DNA of 64,000 bases from Anthonomus grandis grandis (lineage: Eukaryota; Arthropoda; Insecta; Coleoptera; Curculionidae). The notes below the pieces were generated by a model, which did no database searches, was not told the origin of the DNA, and saw only the letters and a program-made list of their open reading frames with translations. The position numbers and the translations under genes were made by a program. The first letter of the stretch is position 1, and the number at the start of each line of letters is the position of its first letter. Positions 45,601 to 57,600 of the stretch are shown piece after piece. The stretch is from the NCBI RefSeq assembly GCF_022605725.1, contig NC_065567.1:34947127-35011126 (forward strand), written 5' to 3'.

Positions 45601-48600
45601 ACAGATCTGGCGATCGTACTGGCCATTCTTAGCGCCTTGACGACTAATCCAATTCATCAACAACTTTATCTAAATAATTGCGGACATAATGCTTTATTGA
45701 AATACATATTCCGTATCATATTCTTTAACAGTAAATTTACTTGGTATATCTTTTTCAATGATCAGAGATCCTACGATGTAGTTTCCTAATATTCCTACCA
45801 ATTGTTAGGATATAGAGAATAGATATCTCGAAAGATAAGGATTGGTGACTTTAATAGCCGAAGCGTTGCCTGTGTGTATTATTGATAAGGAAGAACGTAC
45901 AAAAATTATATAAAAACAGCACAAGAAAGAATATGAAGCGTCTATGTCTGAATCCTTTAGAATTGATTTTTCAGTGAATCCACTTAGCAGACGGTAAACC
46001 GAACCACTCATAATTGAACAAATAACTGAATCAATCACACCACGAATTACTTGAAGAAGATCTGGAGTGAAGAGTATAATTCTACAAAATTATGATAGAA
46101 AGAGTTGAACGGCAGCACCATTTGTGTTAGTGAGAAACGTCCAGTTAATTGATGTAATTCAATTGTTCATTCCATAAATTAACGATCCACGCTCTAGAAA
46201 TAGAAACTTCACCGATGCCAGCGAGTCTACTGTTCTTGCAATTTGCTTTTTTCTTATGCTGTTTTTATAGCTTGGGAGAAACCGAAAGAAATTAATACTT
46301 AAATGACTTGATGAGTTCCTACGGAAGTACCCGAAATGTTCGTTGGATATTTTTTTACTAAAGAAATTTATCATTTTTCACATGCAACTAAAATCCTTTC
46401 ATAAGTTCTTAGAATATTTATAAAGTTTTGTAAGGCCTTCAACAGCATCAAAGTTTTTTCCAATTCATTGAAGAACTCAATAACTTAAAAACGGTTGTAT
46501 TTACAAGGAAACTAATCTGCTTTCACAAGAAACTAAAATGTATAAAATAGTTATCATGGAACAGTTTAATAATAATCAAATAACCCAACTTTCCCATGAT
46601 TCTGAGATTCAAATGGTCACCCTCCAATTTTGTTTGTCTTTATTCAAGGATAAACGATTAGCAGTTTAACGTGTGACCTTTAGAACATTTTAAGTACCTG
46701 TTATTCTTTAAACTATGATTATAAAATAGTAGTGTCATCTGCGAAGTGAAAAGTTCTTGGATGTCAAGACATGCTGGGTCATTTATACATAAAATAAGGC
46801 CAAGCAGGAAACTCTGTGGGAAGCCTTATAATAAGCTTCTAGTAAAATTCATAATTTTATTCGAACAAAAAGATTTAAACTACTTCGGAATAATTTCAAT
46901 CACAGCTAAAGAGTTTCTTTCAGAAAGTCCTTCCAGAAAAGTAAAGATCTTTACGTAGAACTCTTATATGTATAGAAACATCTGGGGTCATCATATACTT
47001 TTATTAATTCGAGGTTTTAAATATGTGAGTTTCTCTGCTACTAAACATTAATTCAGAACATTTGCTTCAATAGAAATCTGGGGTTATTTCAATGCCCTAT
47101 CTAAAGGCTCCAATCATCAATATTATTCAAGTTTCTTCTAATTTTAGTAGGTGCTCTCTCGCTTTTTGCTTCGCCTTAACTGTATAGATTCTTTGATAAG
47201 TAGGCATTTTAAATTACTTAATGAGATCTTTAGTAAGTCATGGTTTAGTTTAAATTTTTTTCAAGCAAAATGTTGATCAAAATGTTCAAAATAAGATTCA
47301 GTGAATTTAGATCAGTGGATTTCATTAAAATAATAAAATTTGATTTGCTGTACATTCGGCTAATTGCTATTTTTCTTAGTGCCCTTTTTTTGGAAGAGCT
47401 GGAGATAAAATCTGTTCACCACTGGAGAAAGCCTGAGAGAGTTACATGGATATCATAGAATGAATACAGTGTTCAGATGTTTCTCTGTTATCATGGCTGA
47501 CTTACAGAAAAAAAAACGAGTTAAAAAAAGGGAAAATATACAATATTGTCTATTCGAATTTACGCCAAAGAGTAATAAATAATATTCTTTATTCGGATTT
47601 TTATTTTGCCAGATATTCGCAAAACCAGATAATAAATCTGGAAAACACGTAATCGATACCCTAACATGGAGGGAAACTGCTTCGGGGCGCGATATTTTTC
47701 TCTGTCAACATGGCGACCTCTGTCTTTGTGCTGTAAACCACTATTTAACGCCATTGCACTGCCAAGTTTACTTGGTAGGAATTGAAATGTAGATCGGGCA
47801 ACTTGATATACTATTCATTGCGTCCATTTGTTAGTCAAATGCATGTTCGCTTTAACAAACGAAATATTGAAAACTCGGTTCGTATCTTATGGAAACAACA
47901 GCGCAGTTAGGACACATGCATTGCTATCTTTCCGATTGATCTATTCCTTAATTTGCATGAAAATGAATAATGCAATGTGACCTTTGTACATTATCTCAGA
48001 TTTATTGCTTGTTGAAACATAAACACAAAGGAACAAAAAAAATTAACAAAAATATTAACATTTTAAGACCTACATAGTACGGTCCATTATAAAAATCCAA
48101 TAATTTTGGTCACGCACGATTCAAGTCAATCCCTGTAGATAATTTCCACTTCAATATAAGTTGAAAATACACCCGCAGAAAGGGCGGTTACTAAGTTCGA
48201 ACGCAAGTTCAAGTATCCTGATTGTATAAATCTTGCATTTATTGATTTTCTCCTAATTCCATTATACCATACCGAGTATATATAACTTATAAGTCATATA
48301 AATGTAGCACCACCTTCCAACTGAAAGTATCTTTTGTATCTGACTATCTGATATCTTAAAATAAATTGCTTTGAGGTCTGAACTAAAAAGAGCAAACTAA
48401 CATCACTACGATACCTAAACTATTAGGTACCCCTCTAAGTTTTGCTTCGGAAGTACCTTGAGTGAAACTTGACAGAAAACTAACTGGTTGACAGAAACTC
48501 ATATCGAAAAGAGAATACAGAAAGCATACATGCGATATGAGCAGTGTAGACGCACAATTAAAAGTTAAGTGAGTCAGTTCAGAGAGTTATCATAAGAATC

Positions 48601-51600
48601 CATAAATTAGATTAAGTTACAATTAATACGGCAACTATTTTTAAAAATTGGCACAGTTCATAACGAAAATCATAAGAACCAAACCAACTAGACCTTTGGA
48701 GATAAAGTTATATTTGACGCCCCATATTAATAACTCTTGGACAGATCAGGATTTGTTTCCTCGTCGACGTCATCGCCTTCGTTCATTTGTTGGGTTGGAT
48801 GATGAGCTGAAGGAAGCTCTTCTCCTCGTTTAACAGAGGCGTAATAGGCCTACTGAGGCCTAAGTGCACTGTTATACCACCTTCTGCACGTTAAAAATCC
48901 AGAGACTAAGGTCTCAATTCCCCAAATTGAAAATAACTGTCACCTACACAGTTACCATGTAGTCCAGAAAGTTAACTATCTGTTGTACTATTTACAGTTT
49001 CAACAAAAACTAAAACATTTAATTGGCTGATGAATTTTTCCTAGACTTAGGCAATATTGAGTTACCTCCGTTATACTGTAACGAAATGGTAAACACCGAA
49101 AAACCAGCTGATACTCCCTCATTCCAGAATGACAGAATTAATACACCGCATAACGTCTCGACGGTTAGCGAAAATCTTCCGGAACAGCGTTCTGCCCAGT
49201 ATATAAAGAGCCGTATCACCGATAGTTGTCAGTTCAGTGAAAAAAAGTTTAGAGTATTGGTGCGATTTAATCCAGACATAACTGTGAATAAATACAGTAA
49301 AAATTATTTCTAGTCGTCCTGAGTAATCGTGTTATCGTATTGTAAGTGTGTAAATAAATTAGTTGACTATACTCGATTGTTTTAATTCACATCTAACGAA
49401 CTGGAAAAACGCTTCAATACTACAATCTCGTGAGCTGTTTCTGGAGATATAATATTTTCATTAAAGCCTGATCTAGAACTGAAGAACACCCGCGTTGATA
49501 GAGAACTTCTCTCAGATGAGTTTCTAATAATTAAGACATTTAATAGACCTAGAAACTAAAAAATCACTAATTTCCCTTACTACCCTTAATACTCCTCAAA
49601 TAAACAAGCTTCGTGGTCCAGTATAAATCCAGGTTCTTATTTGAGTTTAGAGTCACGTAACATTATGGCAGATCCTCCGTGACATTATGGTCGATGTGCC
49701 GAGGTTTCGGACGAGACATCATGACAATAACTGAAAACCTAAGGGCACTTAAGTATTTCAGAGGTCGTTTTATCCCTTATGAACAAAAGCACTCCTGTCG
49801 TGCCACTGAGTTTTTTCGTTAGTTTGCCAGGCTAAAATGACATGACCGTTTTTTACTGCTCAGATAGCATACAAGAAAGGAGATTACTAAAATCGTTATC
49901 TGGTTTTTAATTTTAACTGGCCGACATATTGGCGTGTAAACTACCCCGATAATTTTTACGCTGCCTTAATTACACATAGGGCCTGGTTTACTTGCAGGTA
50001 GTAAAATATTTTATATGTTTTTATGGTAAACAATTGCCTTGACCCTTGTGATAAGATAGGGTTGCTGATATCATACTGTTTCAGAAACGTGCTACGAAAC
50101 TTCTTAACCCCTCTAGGGTTATAAAAGTATTGCGATAAATATGAGAAGTGTTAAATTCATCATTTACTGATGTGGAACATATAAAAAATATTCTAATTAT
50201 CCAAATAATTCTTATGACTTCAGAAATGCACACTAAAACTTTTTAAAGTAAGACATTTCATATGAGGCGAACCGCAAACCTCGACAAGCGCAAGGTATAG
50301 GAAAAGTATTTTAATTTACATGGCGTCACGTATTGTATTTCCTGTACCGAAGTGCCGATTCTATCTCCATTTTAAGCCCCAACGAAACTGTTCGATGTCG
50401 TTGAAATGAATTTAAATGATCGCATGATCGCATTGTGTTTTTACAATGAAGGGTATATATTTTAATGATAATTTCGTATCACTTCTTTATTCCTAATATT
50501 ACTCGTTTGCATTACTATACCATAAAATATATGAAGAGTTTAGTGGCCTTTGTATTAACAGTTCGTAGTCCAAATAAGTACCTGCAAAAAACACTCGAAA
50601 CTCTGCCTATGATTTTGCTAATGCATGGATATTTCGTCATCCAATAAAGAAATCGCCCAATGGTGTATATGATGCGATTTTGTTCACACCTGGTAAACTG
50701 AATATCACAAGCGTAAATTGATTCTAATCCTTACTAATATTACAGGGTGATTATGAATTTCATTCAATTAGAGGCATGAGTAGAAGGTTTAAACTAGCGT
50801 GTGATATTTAATAAAAAATAATGGATCAAATTACGTTGAAAAAATCATCAAAGAATAATCCTATATACTAGGCTCCAAGGGCTCAGAGCTGCATTAACTA
50901 TGACCCCACTCACACATGCTTTCTGGTTGTTGAAAATTAGTTGGTGCGCACTTAAAAGTTTAGTTTTTTTATATCGGTATTTAGGTTTGTCAAAATGAAG
51001 TACTAAAAGCGAAGTAACTAATTATCTCTATGCTGTAACCACGAACTCAATAAATATACCTGGACTGCTAATGCATATGGCCACGATACCAAAAAATGAC
51101 CACTACCTGGTGGCCGCCATTTTTATAGTGGTTGTGTCCTTTTGATGTTGGTCACTCTGAAGATTTTTAGTGTTGCCAACAAAAAATATATTAAATAACG
51201 GTAATGAAGTTGACGACGCTGACGTTTGACGTGTGAGTATAGCGGATTGCCCAGTTTTTGGCGATTTATAAACGACGCTTGGGTATATCGTCTGGAACAG
51301 GCGATGTATCTTCCTCCTTATTTAATACGTAAATAATGTATCACCATCTTTATTTAAAGGTATTTGGTTTACTGTTTCTCAAAACCGAATTACTTGATAG
51401 AATAATATATTTTTACTATATAAACCCTTGCTAATTACAAACCCTCACCAAATCATCTATATTTTGATTTTTATAGATCGTTGTACCTATTAATGTGGAA
51501 ACACTGTACATGTAAGGAAAGTAAAACTCGTAATAGTAAAAATAGATAGAAAATAAAAGTGTTTTTAACTTAGTGAGTTTGTTAAGCAAATACAAGTAAA

Positions 51601-54600
51601 AATTTAAATGAAGATCATCATTTTCATGGTATTAGGATTTATAAGATTCAAGATTATCAGAATAATAAAACAAATATTTTAAAGTGCATGCATCTATTCC
51701 AAGTTGATTGAAACTTTGTCTCATTTTAGGTGAGGATTACTTTCTTGCATAAATTTTAACGAAATTCTTGAAGAAGTACAAGAAAAATCACAGATCTAAT
51801 GCAACTATCTCAAATTCTTACCTATATGTAACTTTCTATTTTGTGTTTTTGTAAACATAACCTCTCAAAAACTTTAAGTGTTTTGTTTCCCTACAATTGG
51901 CACAACTAAAATTTATCAGAGTGACCATCATCGAAAGGACAAAATCACGCAAAATGGCGGCCCCCTAGTAGTGGTCATTTAGTTTTTATTGAATTGGCAG
52001 TCCAGGTATATTTATTAAGTTCGTGGTGTAACTCATTTTATGCTAGTCAAAATAGGAATTAAACCTAGAAAAATTATGAGGCATTCATTATATCTTACCA
52101 CTGGCGTTGGCACAGACGGTACTACCGGATTTTTGATTCTAAATGCAGTCCCCGGCACGCTTGCTGGGGTAACCATAGACATGTTTGATATACTCTGATT
52201 GCCGAAAGTGTTAAAGGTGATATTTGCCTGTGACAGAGGCGTACTGCTCGACAAAGGACCTGAGGGTGGCTTGGGCGATGGAATCTCATGTCCATGTTGC
52301 TGAATATCGAGAAAAAAGATGATTTTACAACGCGTGCTTAACAGCTTTACGAACGCTTGGAAAAAGCCAAAAGCTGCTTTACTTAAACTTACTTTTAAGA
52401 GCTGTTTTAACTCCTCCACTTCCGTTTGTAGTTTCACGAGAATGTTGTGATAGTGCACGCATTGTTTCTTTGCACAATTATATTTTTTCATGACGGACTC
52501 TTCGTAGATACGCTTGTGCATCATTTGAAAGTTGTAGACCTGTGAATATCAATTATTATTAAGATTTTGTTATTTACGACTATACAAAATGTGAAGTCTC
52601 AACATTCAGGACATGATTTGAGACAATAGACTTACAACTTTTAAAAATAGAAAAGAAGATCGTATTCGTCAGGAAGAGGGTAAAACATAACATGGATATA
52701 TCGGTTCAACATATATCGAAGCACAACATATAGTAGAAAAAGAGCATCTTAAATTCTCATCAATAGCCTGACTAACTAATGCAATCAGTGTGACTCCTTG
52801 TTTTCATCGGAATCTAAGAATGCATTTTTACCATCGGATATTTTATTAAGTTGAAAAAGCTTAAGATTAATAAAATACTGGATTCCCCACAAGATATTGG
52901 ATTGTTAGTACTGATAATTATTTCTCTGCAGAAAATACTACAGCGTTTAGTTACAGGAATTTCCTAATCATTCATGATTGGCACCATTTTAGAGGATTAT
53001 TATATTTTTGCAATGAAAACCACGTTTTTCATAAAGCAGTTTGTTTCTACGTACGTGATGATTCGAGGATGATTTGTTGAGCACTTTTCGACAATTAAAA
53101 AGACACTATTGGCTAATTTATTTTGTGTTTTATTGACAGAAAATTCTGTCATTTTGTAGGATATAACGCACCATTATTATAAGTGTCATAATTAGATTGT
53201 TATAAAAATATATATATATAAAAATATATTGCATGCTCTTGCAATTCAATATGCATTTCTTAAATTTTGTAGACTGTAGTTGTCATCTATGCTGGCTTTC
53301 TTTTTTAAATTGAAACTCTACTGAGGCCAAGAATCTGCTTAATAAACTAAATGCATTGAACTTTAACGAAGGAGATTAGAAACATCCAATTTTTTATTTA
53401 CAGGAAACCTATAGATTATTAAAATCAACATATTTATCAACCATAGATTGACTTCATATAACCTAGGTAAACTCTGTCTTGGAATAAGAAGAGACTTGGA
53501 TGAGCATATCAATGTAGAGGTATTACCAACATAACCTCACTAAATCCCATAGAGTAGGGAAATCAACAACCAGTAAAATATCATGACTGCATAGTATTTT
53601 AAAGGTTTAATCCTCGTAACTTACTTAGTCTGGTAAATACTAAATGATGAAATAAAGACCTTGGTATTTTATGACTTACCTTAAGAGATTGGTCCAAAAT
53701 GGATGAAAAAGGGTAAAAGTACATCTGAGTTTGAAAATCCATCTTTGCTGATATCTCCATAGCGCGTGTACCTTTTTGGCACATTGTGCATTTCTTATGT
53801 CGCGCTAAAATTAAAAATAAAATAAATATATAAGATGGGAGGGCTGCAATTGTGATTTTTGATAACATATGTAGCAAGTGTGCCACTAAGACCAGACATT
53901 GAAAACTGTTATATACCTAAAAAACCGTCAATGTGATAACGTTGATTTTTTTAAAGTACGCAAGAGAAGATGCTCCAAATAATACGTAACGTTTCAGTAA
54001 TATGTGAGGAACCAAAGAATTATATTTCAAGATCAAACAAGTATAACAGTTGAGCAGAAAAGTTACGAATTTGCAAAAAAAAGAGTGTCAGGTCTCTTGT
54101 GGCCTTTTTCTTTTGGCTTTTATGAATATTTTTGATATTTATTTTAAAACTCTAGGGATTCATAAATCGGTGACACGTTTGGCCGTCGATCGATCCTCGT
54201 AAAGTCTCAACGAATACGTCGGCGGCTTACCAATGTATTTTCTTTCTTAACATCATTAGATCCCCTTTTTCGGCATTTCTATTATATATATGTTTTAATA
54301 TGTATAGTAACAAAAACCTACTAGACTAAAAGACTAACTAGACCTCCTTCAAAAAACGCTAAATCTTGCAGACCAGTTGGCAGTTTTAAACATTTAGTTT
54401 TTTCATCACCAAGTCAAAATGCTTATCTTTATCTATCGATTTTCAACTTATGGCTGACTATGACAAACATATTTGACCACAAGCTGATTAAACTGATTTT
54501 AACTTTCTAGAATTTGTTGAAGCTGCTTATTGATTTCTAACTTCTGATTGACATGATATACACATTTCGCCAAAAAAATTTCAAGTGGTAGCATCTTACC

Positions 54601-57600
54601 TGAGAATTTTCAATAAATATTTAAGGTACGAAGATCGAATAACTTATATGGAAAATACAATTTCATCTGGTCGCTTTGCTTTTAGGGTTTGGAAATTTTC
54701 AAGATTTATTTTTTTAATTCAGAAAAGTGGCACCTATCTGTTTTGGGAGTTACGGGTAGCACCAGCAATTCCCCAAAAATAAGTGGCTCAATAAATAGTC
54801 GGGATTCTTGTTGAGCATTGTTTCAATTTTGTCAAAATAAAATCAGTGAGTTTATTTGTACATGTACTGTGTTAAAATTCCTTATTTTCTAAGATTGACG
54901 TAGTGTAGTGTTGCTTCGTTTGTAACATTCGTGCCTTTATAATAATAAAGCATACCTTGGACTTTTTGATTCATAAATCCAATTGTTTGCAAAAAGATTT
55001 TTATACTTTTCATAAGACAGACTAAGATATAAGACAGATTTTTTGAATTTACTAATAAATTATAAATGGAGGAATAAATAATAAAATTTCTCTATAAGAT
55101 AAAACTAATTGTTTGCAGATGTCAGAGTTAGAAAGAAATCTGAAGCAAAAAGACAGGAGCTAAATAGAACGCGTTGTCATAGTGGACAACTAGAAGAACA
55201 ATGGCATGCTAGAGAACAGGAGTTACTAATTCAGCTAGAACATGCAAGAGTAAAAGAGGAATGACTGGAAGATCAAAAACACAATCATGTGCTAAACGAG
55301 GCTAGTCCAATCCACTCCATAATATTTTTATTATACTACTATATTTGCAGGATTATTTTTTCCGTGAGATTCGAAAGGTTGTGCTTATCTAAATAAGTTT
55401 TGTATTTAATTTCCTTATATAATTGCCTATCATTGTACCTAAGAAATGATAAGATACACTAGATCTAGAAGATCACTTATATTACAGAAACATGTTTACA
55501 AATACTTCATGTATTTTTCAAGGCAATTGTAAGTTTAGAAACAGGTAGTCGGACTGGCATTGTCTTTATTTTCGTACAACATGACGTTTCGGTCGGTAAG
55601 TATCCGACCGTTATCAAGTGTAAACTAAAGCAATTTCCTATTCTGCAGGCTTATATATGATTGATGGGATCAATGAGGCGTGAAGAGAGCGTCTGCTAGA
55701 AGAGGTCTCGATATGTTGGAAACATCCACACTGGGTTGGCTGAAGACGCCCTGGTTTTGCGTTATGTACACAGCTTCCAGAAATTTCCTTTTTGCCAGTG
55801 TGATTCCTTCTTTAGGATTTTTGTTTCAGACCAGTGAATGTTATGGCCGTTTGTCCAAGCATGTTCAGCAATGCCCGATCTGGCTACTTCTCCAGTGGTC
55901 GTCCATTTGCGATGTTCCTTACTCCTAACTGCCAAAGGTCTTTTGGTTTCGCCAACATATGAGTTCCCACACTCACAAAGGGATCTGGTAGATGCAGTTT
56001 TTGGTGTCTGCTGTAGATTCTGGCTTTGTTTTGGAAACAGACCCTCTTATTGTATTGCCAGATCTAAAGGCGGTTTTTAGATTAAACTTCTTAGCAATTC
56101 GTCGGATTTTCTCGGATGTACCTTTTATATAGGGGATTGCGAGAAGCCCAGTTAGTTTATCCTCTTGCTTGGTTTCCTTCGCCATCGCCTTCTGGATAGT
56201 TTTTTGGGATAACCATTCTGCTGCAGATCTTTAGTAAGAAGTGCTACTTCCGCCTTAAAGTCGGCGTACTTATTGCAGATGGTTACAGCTCGGTTGTACA
56301 GAGACCTGATGATTCCAACTTTAGTCGAACCAGAGTGATTGGAATCAAAGTGTAGGTATTGTCCATATGTGGGTTTTCGATACACAGACGTTCTTATGAT
56401 GCCATTTGTATTCTTGACAAGAACATCTAAGAATGGCAGCGTCGAATTTTTCTCCATGGTGAATTTGATGAAAACAAAGACAATGTCAGTCCGACAACCT
56501 CTTTCTACGTTACCATTGTCTACCACTTTCAAAAATCAATTGTAAGTTTGTTACCCATTTTTTTACAAAACGTATATAACTGACCATAGTGCAAAGTCTC
56601 TTAACTGCTAGAAAACCTTAGAATAGGGAAAAATCACTGTATATAGCTGTCGAAGTATGTATGATGAAAGTATTGGTCCTATATAAATTATATAAATTGA
56701 CTATGTGATTGTCTATGAAGAGCAAGATTTGAAATTGATTTCTTTGATACATAATTGCTATATACCTGCCCTTCATAAGCTAATGGGCGTATCTGCAAAA
56801 ACAGTGTTTTGAGATAATGAAGCTTTTGTATTTTTTAACGTGCCACCTATTACGATAAACTTCACTAAAATAAAAGAAATGGAGTTTATAGTAATTTTTT
56901 CTTAAAAAATCAGTGGCATTAATAAAAATTGCAACTTGTTTTTAGATTTTGAGTTATGGCAGATACGCCTATTTTCCTTAGCATCGTTTTACCATTTGCT
57001 GATTAAATTAAAAAATGTCTGAAGTATGAAATTTAATACATATAGAATAATGTTTGAATATTTTTATCAACTTATAAAAAGTGATTAAGTAATAAAAATA
57101 CATTCGTTAAAATACAGTTTTATTGCCTCAAATTCAAAAAAATCTTACAAGATTCCAAATGATTCAACAAAAAAACTCATATGTCTTCTTCGTCTTCTTC
57201 TACCATTTCAGATTCTTCAGAAAAAACCGGTAACTTTTCCCAAAACGCAAGCCTAGTTCTCTGGAAATATTTTTTTTTGCACTTTGGCGTTTAAAAAATT
57301 TAACTCGACAAAATCGTCACAAAAGCTATATTTGTAAGTCAAAGTAAACTCCCCTCGTGAAAACTGGATGTGCACCATTTTATTTAGGTATGGTCGACTT
57401 GGTTTAATATTTTTAATTTTATATTGAGAGCTGTGGTCTAACCAATTGTAGAAATTATGATGTTGCATATTTATTACCAAAACTTTACAACTGTTTGCAT
57501 TTTGTACACAGTCTTCAAAATCAGAAAAATCATAAACTTTTCCTTTTTTTTTAGGGACATCTCAACCTGGTGGTGGAATAAATCCGCCGACATGAAAGTG

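Larger units (their letters stand above)
42652..52098 (-). other. Intron 4 of the RNF212-like gene (9.4 kb)
   Basis: Donor GTAAGA at 52098 and acceptor ttttttag at 42652. Contains the tandem repeat at 43340-44700 and a TIR element at 51034-52032. The ~6.3 kb from 44701 to 51033 shows no gene and no assignable element; a single tacagggtg word at 50743 may be a mariner relic. Confidence 0.75.
55547..56545 (-). mobile_element. Penelope-like element, 5'-truncated
   Basis: Contains the C-terminal part of the PLE protein followed by the 3' end. The terminal block at 55550-55580 and the coding block at 56480-56510 are inverted near-copies of gtcggactg.cattgtcttt. The polymerase core with its active site is absent. 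Confidence 0.8.

Noticed and set aside
52033..52524. A single 163-residue ORF
   Set aside because: It merges exons 3 and 4 through the 93-bp intron 3; clear donor and acceptor sites and family structure favour splicing.
53599..53886. A separate small membrane-protein ORF on the minus strand
   Set aside because: It reads through intron sequence on both sides of RNF212-like exon 2; only the middle part is coding.
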